Shown in pieces: positions 54,001 to 61,970 of a stretch of DNA of 64,000 nucleotides. Made by a program: the position numbers and the translations under genes. The notes under the pieces are model-generated. The model saw only the letters and a list, made by a program, of their open reading frames with translations. It did not search any database and had not been told where the DNA came from. The number at the start of each line of letters is the position of its first letter. The first letter of the stretch is position 1. Source of the stretch: an uncultured Clostridia bacterium (GTDB lineage: Bacteria; Bacillota; Clostridia; HGM11514); contig CAKSKB010000001.1 of NCBI GenBank assembly GCA_934464705.1, forward strand, positions 189,293 through 253,292, written 5' to 3'.

Positions 54001-54577
54001 CTTTAAGGTCTTCGTAATCCCATACTTCAATCTTGTCGATTTCGTGAGAAGTTCTGAAACCGTCAAAGAAGTGAAGGAACGGAACCTTACCCTTGATTGC
54101 CGCAAGATGAGCAACCGCGCCGAGGTCCATAACCTCCTGAGGGCTGTTGGAACAGAGCATAGCGTAACCTGTCTGACGGCAAGCCATAACATCGGAATGG
54201 TCACCGAAAATGTTAAGAGCGTGGGAAGCTACGCAGCGCGCACTAACATGGATTACCGAAGGAAGAAGTTCACCTGCCATTTTGTACATATTGGGGATCA
54301 TAAGGAGAAGGCCCTGTGAAGCCGTATATGTTGTGGTAAGCGCACCTGCTGCCAGAGAGCCGTGAACAGCACCTGCAGCGCCCGCTTCGGACTGCATTTC
54401 AACAACCTTTACAGGCTGCCCGAAAATATTGTTTTTCTTGTCAACCGCCCATTCGTCTGTTACTTCTGCCATAACAGATGAGGGAGTGATGGGGTAAATA
54501 GCCGCAACATCGGTGAAGGCATACGATGCCCACGCTGCAGCGTTATTACCGTCCATAGTTTTCATCTTTCTTGCCAT
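51071..54577 (-). CDS. nifJ: Pyruvate:ferredoxin (flavodoxin) oxidoreductase, single-chain
   Basis: 1168 residues, full length for the homodimeric enzyme, with AGGAGG before the ATG. Domain order: N-terminal pyruvate domain (NNAAAWASYAFTDVAAIYPI), a domain III block (SKGEKVGLIKVHLYRPFP), the gamma-type domain, two 4Fe-4S ferredoxin motifs (CIQCNQCSIVCPHAAIRP; CSGCGNCVKVCPEK), then the TPP domain (CAGCGETPYAKLI, IFGGDGWAYDIGFGGLDH, VYSNTGGQASKSTPTGAVAQ). It oxidises pyruvate to acetyl-CoA and CO2, reducing ferredoxin that can feed [FeFe]-hydrogenase. It is expressed alone from a consensus promoter, as expected for a central fermentative enzyme. Confidence 0.97.
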   Translation of the reverse strand: MARKMKTMDGNNAAAWASYAFTDVAAIYPITPSSVMAEVTDEWAVDKKNNIFGQPVKVVEMQSEAGAAGAVHGSLAAGALTTTYTASQGLLLMIPNMYKMAGELLPSVIHVSARCVASHALNIFGDHSDVMACRQTGYAMLCSNSPQEVMDLGAVAHLAAIKGKVPFLHFFDGFRTSHEIDKIEVWDYEDLKEMVDMDAVQEFRNNALNPEHPVLRGSAQNPDIFFQNREACNTYYNNVPAVVEEYMNKVNAKIGTDYKLVNYYGAPDADKVIVAMGSICETIEETIDYLMSKGEKVGLIKVHLYRPFPVEAFLKAVPASCKKIAVIDRTKEPGSIGEPLYLDVCACYNGVKDVPMIIGGRYGLGSKDTVPADIIACYRNLDAENPVKGFTLAIEDDVTNLSLPRVENPHTSAEGNSACKFWGLGSDGTVGANKDSIKIIGDHTDLYAQAYFAYDSKKSGGITVSHLRFGKKPIKSTYLINKANFVACHNPSYVDKYDMVEDVVPGGTFLLNCAWDVNELSERLPGKMKRYIAQNNINLYTIDAIGIAGEIGLGNKTSIVLQSAFFKLANVIPFEQATEYMKAAVVKKFSKKGEKIVNMNHEAITKGAENIHKIDVPADWADAKDNAPDDICAPDFVKNIQIPCNAQAGDKLAVSKFMDMVDGHMPQGTAAYEKRGIAVNVPVWDVTKCIQCNQCSIVCPHAAIRPIVMNADEAAAAPEQMKSKKMIGKGCENYTFTMAVSVLDCSGCGNCVKVCPEKVQALSMAPIDTQREQQEAFDYGVNKVSTKTELLDLPMNVKNSQFHQPLLEFSGACAGCGETPYAKLITQICGERAYISNATGCSSIWGGSAPSTPYTTNYKGFGPAWANSLFEDNAEHGLGMAVAAKQLRERLADKVKGIDDAGVKAAADAWFETYNDGDKNVKATDDLIAALEKNGSEEAKSILASKEFLSKKAVWIFGGDGWAYDIGFGGLDHVIASGEDVNIMVFDTEVYSNTGGQASKSTPTGAVAQFAAGGKPIKKKNLAEIAMSYGYVYVAQVALGYDAAQTVKAIKEAVSYHGPSIIIGYAPCINHGIKGGMTNTQGIIKNAVMSGYWHTFRFDPRLTAEGKVPFVMDSKNPTESYRDFIMNEVRYSSLARKFPERAEELFEEAEQQAKEKYEHWQKFSKLYE

Positions 54578-54637
54578 GTGACGAAATCCTCCTAAAAATA
54601 TATTAATACATTTAAAACAAAAACATATTCAAAGACT

Positions 54638-54666
54638 ATTATAACAATTTTGCGGGATTATGTCAA
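54638..54666 (-). promoter_or_regulatory. Consensus promoter of nifJ
   Basis: Minus strand TTGACA (54661-54666), 17-bp spacer, TATAAT (54638-54643). Confidence 0.92.
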
Positions 54667-54748
54667 GGGTTTAAGGGTCGTTTTTTAAAGAATTGTTGCA
54701 TATTTATTAAAAATTAACAAAATAAACCGTTTTATTATCGAATTTTAT

Positions 54749-55981
54749 TTACTGCATACAAGTTGAAAAACCGTTCGGCAGGATTATATCGGCGCCGTTC
54801 CCCTTCGGCATTTTAAGGTCGCCGAGAAGTGAAGCGTAAGTCACCGTCTTTCTTCCGAAACGCTCCCTCAGACTTTCCATAACGGTCTCGATTTTTTCTT
54901 CCTTTTCGTTTTCGCGGTCGAAAAAGGACAGCTGCGATGCCTGTACCTCGTCCGCAAGCCTCACCGCCCTTACCGTTACCATACGCACGGGATTGCCCCA
55001 TAAATATTTTTCCTTAAAAAGCTCAAACGCCGCCTCTGTTATAAGATGTGTGTTCTGCGTATAAAAATCAAGTTTTTTTGAAAATCCGAAATTGCAGAGT
55101 TTGCTGTCCCTTATATCCACCGCCACACCGCCGGCGAAATTGCCGCCGCATCTCAGCCTGTGCGAAATATCCATAGTAAGTTCAAGCATAACACGGCGGA
55201 CTTCATCGTTTGTTTTAAGATCGCTTACGGTCGTAACGCCGTGCCCCACGCTTTTTGCCGGAATATGAAAATCCGCCGGCAGCACCCTTGAACTGTCAAG
55301 TCCGTTCGCAAACTGCCACAGCATTGCACCGTGTTTTCCGAAGCGCCTTTTAAGAAATTCCGCATCGCAGTCCGCCAGGTCACCGATTGTGCGTATGCAC
55401 ATATCGTCAAGCTTCTTTACGGTCGCCCTGCCCGCACCGAGCAAATCCGAAACCGGAAGGCTGCGAACTTCTTCCTTATTATTGATAACCGTAACAGCGT
55501 CCGGCTTTTTCATATCACTCCCGAGTTTTGCAAAAATCTTGTTGTACGAAACGCCAACCGAAACAGTCAGCCCTATCTCACGCTTTATTCTGTTTCTTAT
55601 TATATTGGCAATGCGGACGCCGCTTCCGAAAAGTTCCTCGCTTCCCGTAACATCAAGCCAGCATTCATCCATTCCGAAAGGCTCGGCAAGGTCGGTAAAA
55701 TCGGAATACACCTTGCGCACAGCTTTTGAAAACTTCATGTATTCATCAAAATGCGGCTTTACGATAACAAGTTCCGGACATTTCGCCTTAGCCTCCCATA
55801 TTGCCTCCCCCGTTTTCACGCCGCACAGCTTTGCCGGCTGATTTTTCGCAAGCACAATACCGTGCCTGTCCTCGCGGTTTCCGCATACGGCAACGAACTT
55901 CTCTTTAAGTTCCGGGTGCAGCAGACACTCAACCGAAGCATAAAAATTATTAAGGTCACTGTGAAGAATTGTCCGTTTCAT
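54749..55981 (-). CDS. dinB: Y-family DNA polymerase (DinB / Pol IV)
   Basis: 410 residues. Catalytic motifs ILHSDLNNFYASVECLLHPE and FGMDECWLDVTGSEELFG hold the three acidic metal ligands (Asp8, and Asp-Glu in the second block). SVGVSYNKIFAKLGSDMKKP and helix-hairpin-helix LLGAGRATVKKLDDMCI follow. The little-finger domain and a C-terminal clamp-binding motif QLSFF are present. The enzyme performs lesion-bypass synthesis. It is divergent from an XRE/ImmA pair with overlapping promoters, suggesting damage-inducible control through that pair rather than LexA. Confidence 0.93.
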   Translation of the reverse strand: MKRTILHSDLNNFYASVECLLHPELKEKFVAVCGNREDRHGIVLAKNQPAKLCGVKTGEAIWEAKAKCPELVIVKPHFDEYMKFSKAVRKVYSDFTDLAEPFGMDECWLDVTGSEELFGSGVRIANIIRNRIKREIGLTVSVGVSYNKIFAKLGSDMKKPDAVTVINNKEEVRSLPVSDLLGAGRATVKKLDDMCIRTIGDLADCDAEFLKRRFGKHGAMLWQFANGLDSSRVLPADFHIPAKSVGHGVTTVSDLKTNDEVRRVMLELTMDISHRLRCGGNFAGGVAVDIRDSKLCNFGFSKKLDFYTQNTHLITEAAFELFKEKYLWGNPVRMVTVRAVRLADEVQASQLSFFDRENEKEEKIETVMESLRERFGRKTVTYASLLGDLKMPKGNGADIILPNGFSTCMQ

Positions 55982-55993
55982 AAAAATTACCCC

Positions 55994-56106
55994 TTGACAA
56001 AATATAAAATATGTGGTATTATAAATATGAACTTGAAATTCACATATTCTATTATACGAAATTTAATTGCATTTGTCAATAGATGAATATGAACTTTATT
56101 TTCACA
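55994..56106. promoter_or_regulatory. Overlapping divergent promoters and paired operators between dinB and the XRE gene
   Basis: Plus strand TTGACA (55994-55999), 17 bp, TATTAT (56017-56022) drives the XRE gene. On the minus strand TATAAT (56018-56023) serves dinB with a poor -35. The pattern TGAA-N7-TTCA occurs at 56028-56042 and 56090-56104, within a longer shared string starting ATATGAACTT. The first copy covers the dinB spacer and the XRE start; the second precedes the XRE ribosome site. These are the probable binding sites of the XRE repressor. Confidence 0.6.
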
Positions 56107-56121
56107 AATGAGGTAGTTTTT

Positions 56122-56463
56122 ATGAAATTCGGTGAAAAGCTCAGAAATTTAAGACGGCAAAAAAAGCTTACGCAAGGTCAGCTGGCAGAAAAAATAGGCG
56201 TTTCCGTGAGAATGATTATAAAATATGAACACGGCGAATCATATCCCCGCTCACGGGAAATTTATGCAAAACTCGCGGAAATTTTGGATGTTCCCGTAAA
56301 TTACCTTCTTACCGAAGAAGATGACAACGAGAGCGAAGCGCAGAAAATAATTGACCGTACCGCCGCTTTGTTTGAAGGCGGAGGGCTTAACGAAGCGGAT
56401 AAGCTTGCATTTATTCATCAGATGCAGGAACTTTATCTAAAATCGGTAGGCAAACAGATATGA
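56122..56463 (+). CDS. XRE-family repressor (ImmR/HdiR-like)
   Basis: 113 residues from the ATG at 56122 (GAGGTAG upstream). Residues 1-65 are a Cro/C1 helix-turn-helix (LRRQKKLTQGQLAEKIGVSV, KYEHGESYPRSREIYAKLAE). The C-terminal part is a short acidic tail with a helix (EAQKIIDRTAALFEGGGLNE). It overlaps the ImmA peptidase gene by 4 bp; such pairs work as repressor and anti-repressor protease, as in ICEBs1 ImmR/ImmA. Here the divergent target is dinB. Confidence 0.88.
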   Translation: MKFGEKLRNLRRQKKLTQGQLAEKIGVSVRMIIKYEHGESYPRSREIYAKLAEILDVPVNYLLTEEDDNESEAQKIIDRTAALFEGGGLNEADKLAFIHQMQELYLKSVGKQI

Positions 56464-56903
56464 AAAGCTATATAAAAACCATGGCGGAATCTCTTGCGGA
56501 AGAATGTCGGACAAGAAATCCGTTTGAAATACTCGAATCGCTCGGAATATGCGTAGAATTCAATTCGGAATTTACAGAGCTTAAAGGCTTTTTTACTATA
56601 ATAAACGGCTGCCGCTTTGTTGTAATAAACGCTAACCTTCCGTATGAGGAACAAAAAATTGTTGCGGCACATGAACTCGGGCACGCCGTTCTTCATGAAG
56701 AGTTTGCAAAAGACTCTCAAATCTGCGATACAATGCTTTACGATATGAGCTCGAAGCCTGAATTTGAAGCCAACCTTTTTGCAGCATATCTTTTGGTTTC
56801 GGACAGCGAGATTGAGGAGGCTGCAAGTCTGGGATTCTGCAAATCGCAGCTTGCGGCATACCTCAATGTCAGCAAAAGGCTTTTGGAAATAAGGCGGCAA
56901 TAA
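56460..56903 (+). CDS. ImmA/IrrE-type metallopeptidase
   Basis: 147 residues. The zinc motif HELGH lies at residues 71-75 with a downstream Glu-rich helix (KPEFEANLFAAYLLV) supplying the third ligand. Proteins of this family cleave the partner XRE repressor after DNA damage or other signals. The ATG overlaps the repressor stop (ATGA). This implies a LexA-independent switch that controls dinB and itself. Confidence 0.92.
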   Translation: MKSYIKTMAESLAEECRTRNPFEILESLGICVEFNSEFTELKGFFTIINGCRFVVINANLPYEEQKIVAAHELGHAVLHEEFAKDSQICDTMLYDMSSKPEFEANLFAAYLLVSDSEIEEAASLGFCKSQLAAYLNVSKRLLEIRRQ

Positions 56904-56904
56904 A

Positions 56905-57495
56905 ATGGATATAATCACTCACTATGATATGCTTATAGATGAAAATAACGACCCGTTTCGCGATCCTCCGGTTCTTCAAAAATATATGGATTTGTGGGAC
57001 GGAAAGCCGTTTTTGGATTCTTTAGAGCTTGATAAAACAAAAGATGTGCTCGAAATCGGTATAGGAACAGGCAGGCTTGCCGCAAAAACAGCGCCGTGCT
57101 GCAAAACTTTGACAGGAATAGATATTTCCTCAAAAACAATAGAAAGAGCAAAAGAAAATCTCGCAGAATATGCTAATGTACGCCTGATTTGCGATGACTT
57201 CACCGAACACACATTTTCAGATAAATTCGATGTCATTTATTCTTCTCTTACGATGATGCATTTTGAAGATAAAAGACAGGTTATTTCAAAAGTTGATTCA
57301 TTATTAAAAAACGGAGGGATTTTCTGCCTGTCTATCGACAAAAACAAAAATCAGTATATTGATATGGGAAACAGGAAAATCAGGATATATCCGGACACAC
57401 CGGACAAAATAATTTCTTTTATAAAAACAACTTCCATGAAGCTTGCAAATATATATGAAACCGAGCATGCACATATCATAGTGTGCAGCAATTAA
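56905..57495 (+). CDS. Class I SAM-dependent methyltransferase
   Basis: 196 residues starting one base after the ImmA stop. Motif I is VLEIGIGTGRLA (residues 48-59), followed by TGIDISSKTIERAKENLAEY and FDVIYSSLTMMHFEDKRQVI. The substrate is unknown. It may share the XRE/ImmA transcript. The C-terminal stretch IYPDTPDKIISF is repeated in a gene relic at 61823-61948, on the far side of the glycyl-radical locus. Confidence 0.87.
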   Translation: MDIITHYDMLIDENNDPFRDPPVLQKYMDLWDGKPFLDSLELDKTKDVLEIGIGTGRLAAKTAPCCKTLTGIDISSKTIERAKENLAEYANVRLICDDFTEHTFSDKFDVIYSSLTMMHFEDKRQVISKVDSLLKNGGIFCLSIDKNKNQYIDMGNRKIRIYPDTPDKIISFIKTTSMKLANIYETEHAHIIVCSN

Positions 57496-57519
57496 GCTAA
57501 TACCACCACCATTTTATAG

Positions 57520-57565
57520 AGGGACCGACGCATTTTCGGGGGGATATGCGCCGGTCCCTGTTTTA
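57520..57565 (+). terminator. Intrinsic terminator of the XRE/ImmA/methyltransferase unit
   Basis: AGGGACCGACGCA (57520-57532) and TGCGCCGGTCCCT (57547-57559) form a 13-bp stem with one mismatch, followed by GTTTTA. Confidence 0.85.
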
Positions 57566-57739
57566 TTCTGAATATTTAATAATATCTGAAATGCCGCACT
57601 TTAGCACACTGCATATCTTGTCAAGCACATAACTGTCGTATCTAACAACTTTATTCTTATAATAATTATCAATTATCTGATACCTTATGCCTGTCAGTTT
57701 AGAAAGCCGGTGAAGTAATATTTCGCTGTCCCTCCCCTT
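57563..57739 (-). pseudogene. Remnant of an XRE-type helix-turn-helix gene
   Basis: A minus-strand frame of about 58 codons without a start codon reads LHRLSKLTGIRYQIIDNYYK, NKVVRYDSYVLDKICSVLKC, GISDIIKYSE and a stop at 57563. It matches the C-terminal two thirds of small Cro/C1 regulators. The N-terminal helices and start are missing (a stop lies directly upstream). The 338-bp space 57496-57833 otherwise holds only the terminator above and the promoter region of the glycyl radical enzyme. Confidence 0.6.
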
Positions 57740-57833
57740 TTATAATTCTTAATATCTGCAAACAATGTCTTAATATATTGCAACATATTTTCTTTTTTGA
57801 TGATATAATTGTAAATATAGGGAGGCGGCAAAC

Positions 57834-60110
57834 ATGGAAGAAAAATATATTGACATAGCAATCAATGCAACAAAAGCCTACAAAGAATATACCGGAGAAG
57901 ACCCGGCTATACGGGAAGTGATGTTTCAAAAGGAACTTTACCCGGCGCTTTTACTGCCAATCCGCGACGAAGATTTGTTCGCCGGAAGAATTGCAGAATA
58001 CTACGGTGAATTTCTGCCGGTTGACTTCAATTCCAAGTCAGCTACTCAAATCGGATACAAAATGTGCCCGGCAACTTTGAAAGCGCTTATGCAGGAATAT
58101 CCGCACCGCAAAGCAGAGCTTGAAGAATTGTTTGAGTTTTGGAAAAAGGAAAGCACTTTTGTTAAAATACTAAATGAATCCCCGGAAGAAATTCATGATT
58201 ATTTCTTTCCGGCAAATGTAGGATTGGATGAAAACGGTTATCTCCGAAAAACAAACAAAAAAGCAAAAAAGCTCGGTTCGGGATTTATTTCAGGTTCATT
58301 CGACTCAAGAATTGCCGGTTTATCGGCAAACTACGATAAGCTTCTGAGGCTCGGGGTTCCCGGCTTGCTTGATGAGATACGAAAATACAAAGCGGAAAAT
58401 CCGGGACATGACGATTTTTACAGAGCGTGTGAAATATCGATTGAAACACTTATCGAGTGCTTAAAATTCTATGCAGAGCAGGCATACATACTGTCAGAAA
58501 AGCAGACGGATAAAGCCAAAAAGAAAAAATTCTGCGAAATGGCGGCAGCGCTTACAAAGCTGTGTACCGAAAAACCCGAAACCTTAAAAGAAGCAATGCA
58601 GCTGATGCTTATATATGCCGTTCTTATGAGAGCCGACAGCTACGGAAGAATGGATGTATATTTCGGTGATTTTCTTGAAAACGACCTAAAATGCGGCAGA
58701 TTGACCGAAGAAGACGCTGTACAGCTGATTATCGGACTTTATGACCTTCTGACATCATTCGGCAGTGAGTTCGACACCAGAATTGTTATAGGCGGTCTCG
58801 GCAGGCGCAACGAAAAAAGTGCGGATAGATTTGCACTTTTGGCAACAGAAGCCGTTGAAAGGCGGCACAAGATAAAACCCGTATTAACGCTCAGACATCA
58901 CAAAAAGCAAAACCCGGCTCTTCTTGAAAAGGCCGTGGAATCAATAAGCAAAGGCTCCATATACCCCACACTTTATAATGACGACGCATATGTCCCGGGG
59001 TGCATGAAAGCGATGGATATACCGTACGATGACGCAGTAAAATATTTTCCTCTCGGGTGCGGCGAAATACTGCTTGACTATACATCAACAGGGTCGCCGA
59101 ACTCAACAATGCGTTTTCTTAAAGCTTTGGAGGCTGCGCTTCATGACGGGCATGACGGCGCCGACGGCAATGTTATCGGCATAAGCACCGGACCGGTCGA
59201 AGAATTTACAGATTACGAAAAACTCGAAAACGCATATTTCAGGCAGGTGCGTGCAGCGCTTGAAAAGGATATAAATATACATATCTGGAACAAAAAAATA
59301 GCGGCACGGGAAACGGCTTTTGTTCTCCAGAGCATTCTTTTCGACAACTGCCTTGAAAGAGGAGAAAGCATATTCGGCGGCGGCATAAAATATTTCGGCG
59401 CAAACATCGAAGGTTTCGGGATAACCAACACCGCAAATTCACTTGCGGCAATTAAAAAGCTGGTCTATGACGAAAAGCGGCTCACACTGCGCCGACTGGT
59501 TGATATTCTCGATTCCGACTTTGAAGGATACGAAGAAGAAAAAAATCTCATGCTGGCAGCTCCGAAATACGGGAATAACATCAGCTATGTTGATGAAATC
59601 AAGACACGCATAGAAAAGTATGCAAATGATACGGCTCATGAAATCGGGAGAAAATCGGAGCTTTCATACTACACAATTGCAAATGTAAACCCGGGCGGAA
59701 TAAAGATAGGCCCGTCAATTGCTGCAAGCGCAGACGGCAGAGTGTGCGGTGAAACGATGGCGGTAGGCAACTCGAGCGTGCCGGGCACCGACAAAAACGG
59801 TATTACCGCTATGCTCTTATCCTGTGCAAAAGTTGACCCGTGCAACGGCGGTGTTGTGACTAATGTCAATATTTCCAAAGAAACGATAAGCAGCAATCCG
59901 GAGAAATTTGCGGAACTTATCAAGACTTATTTTAATGCGGGAGGGCTCCAGCTTAACATCAACTGTTTCTCAAAAGGAGATCTTGAAAAAGCTTTGGTCC
60001 ATCCGGAAGAGTACCAAAACCTGATCGTTCGTGTCAGCGGATTTTCCGCAAGATTTATCGATCTTGACAAGGTTACGCAAAAACACATTATGGAAAGGAC
60101 TCTCTTTTAA
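57834..60110 (+). CDS. Glycyl radical enzyme (PFL-like eliminase/dehydratase family), substrate unknown
   Basis: 758 residues, with GGGAGG before the ATG. The C-terminal glycyl radical loop is VRVSGFSARFIDL (Gly736, 23 residues from the end). The thiyl cysteine is in YFPLGCGEILL (Cys409) with Glu411 two residues on. That is the Cys-x-Glu arrangement of glycyl radical eliminases (choline lyase, diol and hydroxyproline dehydratases) and not the Cys-Cys pair of pyruvate formate-lyase. However the usual GCVEP string is replaced by GCGEI, and I cannot match it to a characterised subgroup. A TATAAT at 57804-57809 is the probable -10. It overlaps its activase gene by 1 bp. Confidence 0.88.
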   Translation: MEEKYIDIAINATKAYKEYTGEDPAIREVMFQKELYPALLLPIRDEDLFAGRIAEYYGEFLPVDFNSKSATQIGYKMCPATLKALMQEYPHRKAELEELFEFWKKESTFVKILNESPEEIHDYFFPANVGLDENGYLRKTNKKAKKLGSGFISGSFDSRIAGLSANYDKLLRLGVPGLLDEIRKYKAENPGHDDFYRACEISIETLIECLKFYAEQAYILSEKQTDKAKKKKFCEMAAALTKLCTEKPETLKEAMQLMLIYAVLMRADSYGRMDVYFGDFLENDLKCGRLTEEDAVQLIIGLYDLLTSFGSEFDTRIVIGGLGRRNEKSADRFALLATEAVERRHKIKPVLTLRHHKKQNPALLEKAVESISKGSIYPTLYNDDAYVPGCMKAMDIPYDDAVKYFPLGCGEILLDYTSTGSPNSTMRFLKALEAALHDGHDGADGNVIGISTGPVEEFTDYEKLENAYFRQVRAALEKDINIHIWNKKIAARETAFVLQSILFDNCLERGESIFGGGIKYFGANIEGFGITNTANSLAAIKKLVYDEKRLTLRRLVDILDSDFEGYEEEKNLMLAAPKYGNNISYVDEIKTRIEKYANDTAHEIGRKSELSYYTIANVNPGGIKIGPSIAASADGRVCGETMAVGNSSVPGTDKNGITAMLLSCAKVDPCNGGVVTNVNISKETISSNPEKFAELIKTYFNAGGLQLNINCFSKGDLEKALVHPEEYQNLIVRVSGFSARFIDLDKVTQKHIMERTLF

Positions 60111-60934
60111 TGAAAGCTGAAATTTTCGATATACAAAGAGGTTCGTTTGTGGATGGTCCCGGCATAAGAACAACCGTTTTCTTCAAAGGCTGCAACCTCA
60201 GCTGCCTTTGGTGTCACAATCCGGAAGGAATAAGCCGCGGGCGGTGCATGAGCATATCGAAGTCTCTGTGCACGGGGTGCGGCTTATGCAAAAAAATATG
60301 TCAAAGGGAGAAGTGCATTTTCTGCGGAGAATGCGTTAAATATTGCCCAAGCGGCGCAAGGAAAATCATAGGGAGAGAAATCGGAGAGGACGAATTATTA
60401 AAAATCGTTTCGGAGGATAAGCCTTTTTATCAGCCGGACGGAGGGGTAACCGTTTCCGGCGGAGAATGTATGCTGCAATACAAATTCCTCGAATCGTTTT
60501 TAAAAAGCTGCCGCAAAAACAATATTCATACCGCTGTCGATACGGCGGGCGCAGTTCCGTGGGAGCATTTTGAAACAGTGCTGCCATATACGGATTTATT
60601 TCTGTATGATATCAAATGCATTTCTCCGCAACTTCATAAGCAATTTACCGGCATGGACAACACGGATATTCTTTTAAATCTGAAAAAACTCAAAAATGCC
60701 GATGCAAAAATTCATGTGCGCATACCGCTTATACCGGGGTTTAACGATAATTATTACGAAATGGAAAAAATTGCGGATTTTCTGAAAGATATAATGCCGG
60801 AAAAAATCGAAGTCCTGCCCTATCACACCATGGGTATCGGAAAGGCTGAAGCGCTCGGCAAAAACCCGATTCGTTTTACAGTTCCGGATAATTATACAGT
60901 AAACAGATACAAAAAATATTTTGAACTATTGTAA
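60110..60934 (+). CDS. Glycyl radical enzyme activating protein (radical SAM)
   Basis: 274 residues. The radical-SAM cysteines are 28, 32 and 35 (CNLSCLWCHNPEG). An inserted ferredoxin domain holds CTGCGLCKKICQREKC and CIFCGECVKYCPSGA, as in activases of eliminase-type enzymes. DGGVTVSGGECMLQ follows (SAM binding), and HVRIPLIPGFND. Its start overlaps the stop of the enzyme gene (TAATG). It installs the glycyl radical on Gly736 of the partner. Confidence 0.94.
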   Translation: MKAEIFDIQRGSFVDGPGIRTTVFFKGCNLSCLWCHNPEGISRGRCMSISKSLCTGCGLCKKICQREKCIFCGECVKYCPSGARKIIGREIGEDELLKIVSEDKPFYQPDGGVTVSGGECMLQYKFLESFLKSCRKNNIHTAVDTAGAVPWEHFETVLPYTDLFLYDIKCISPQLHKQFTGMDNTDILLNLKKLKNADAKIHVRIPLIPGFNDNYYEMEKIADFLKDIMPEKIEVLPYHTMGIGKAEALGKNPIRFTVPDNYTVNRYKKYFELL

Positions 60935-60974
60935 TTGCGAAAAAAATTTGATATAATTATTCTCGGGTGATAAA

Positions 60975-61799
60975 ATGAAAACAAACCGAAAAGTTGCGTG
61001 TCTTAATTTGCCGAACTCATCACTACATTACAGAAAATATACCGTTTCATCTTCGTGCCGTCCTCATATGCACAGATTTTACGAAATCGAGCTGATAGAA
61101 AGCGGCAGCGGTGTTAACATAATAAACGGCGTTAAATATCCGTACAAAAGAGGAGAAATGTATCTTTTACGGCCGACGGATTTGCACGAAATCATAATTG
61201 AAAAACCATCGGTAAACCACCTTCTGCAAATCCCGGTATGCACCATGCCGAAAGATATAATTGAATTTATCAACTCGTCAACACGCATATATGCAGCGAC
61301 GCTGAACAATGAACAATACAGGTTCTTCGAAACACTGCTTGACTCGCTGAAAAATATTACACCCGCTTACGGAAAACTCGACTCACATCTCAGTATAAGT
61401 ATAATTTCCGCAATTGTGCTGTCATTTTTAAAACTCGAATTTTCCGAAAAACCCGATATGGCCGTTACAGACAACTGCAAGGTGCGCAGCGTAATTGAGT
61501 ATATCCGGGAAAATTTCACAAAAAATATTAGTCTTTCCGACCTGGCAAATCATGCGTTTCTGAACAAAAATTATTTATCGTCCATATTTGCAGAGTATAC
61601 CGGAATTACCGTTTCGGAATACATCAGAAGAATGAGGCTGGATTACGCCTATATGCTGTGTCTGACAACGGAATACCCAAGCTCGCAAATCGGAGATATG
61701 TGCGGATACAGTTCCGCTTCAAACTTTCTTCGAGACTTCAAAAACAAATACGGCGCCTCGCCAATGTCTGTAAGGAAGGCAAATAAGGAGAATTTTTAA
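60975..61799 (+). CDS. AraC-family regulator downstream of the glycyl radical enzyme
   Basis: 274 residues. The N-terminal cupin sensor begins near SCRPHMHRFYEIELIESGSG and YLLRPTDLHEI, with the HxH...E metal-site pattern kept. The C-terminal HTH pair is ISLSDLANHAFLNKNYLSSI and PSSQIGDMCGYSSASNFLRD. It lies 40 bp after the activase on the same strand and is probably its own operon's regulator. A possible -10 (TATAAT at 60951-60956) precedes it. The effector is presumably the enzyme substrate. Confidence 0.87.
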   Translation: MKTNRKVACLNLPNSSLHYRKYTVSSSCRPHMHRFYEIELIESGSGVNIINGVKYPYKRGEMYLLRPTDLHEIIIEKPSVNHLLQIPVCTMPKDIIEFINSSTRIYAATLNNEQYRFFETLLDSLKNITPAYGKLDSHLSISIISAIVLSFLKLEFSEKPDMAVTDNCKVRSVIEYIRENFTKNISLSDLANHAFLNKNYLSSIFAEYTGITVSEYIRRMRLDYAYMLCLTTEYPSSQIGDMCGYSSASNFLRDFKNKYGASPMSVRKANKENF

Positions 61800-61822
61800 G
61801 CGCTTTAACCCCGGAAAGCAGC

Positions 61823-61948
61823 AGGATTGAAACATATCCCGACACGCCGAGTGAAATAATTTCTTTTACGAAATTTACTGATACGGAGCTTTCAAATTTG
61901 CACGATACCAAGTTGGATATCAAAAAAAGTGCGGCGCTCCGCCGATGA
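61823..61948 (+). pseudogene. Remnant of a methyltransferase C-terminus
   Basis: A 42-codon frame reads RIETYPDTPSEIISFTKF, TDTELSNLHDTKLDIKKSA and a stop at 61948. It parallels the end of the intact methyltransferase (IRIYPDTPDKIISFIKTTSM), and DNA similarity is visible around AAATAATTTCTTTTA. Only this fragment is left. It lies 24 bp after the AraC stop, in the same orientation as the intact gene. Confidence 0.65.
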
Positions 61949-61970
61949 CAATCAGAAAAACTCCATCACA

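Noticed and set aside
57778..57809. TTGCAA (57778) plus TATAAT (57804) as the glycyl radical enzyme promoter
   Set aside because: The spacer would be 20 bp, too long; only the -10 is considered plausible.
57699..57929. 76-codon minus-strand frame overlapping the glycyl radical enzyme start
   Set aside because: It covers the enzyme's promoter and first codons on the opposite strand, with no motif; the helix-turn-helix relic in a different frame is better supported.
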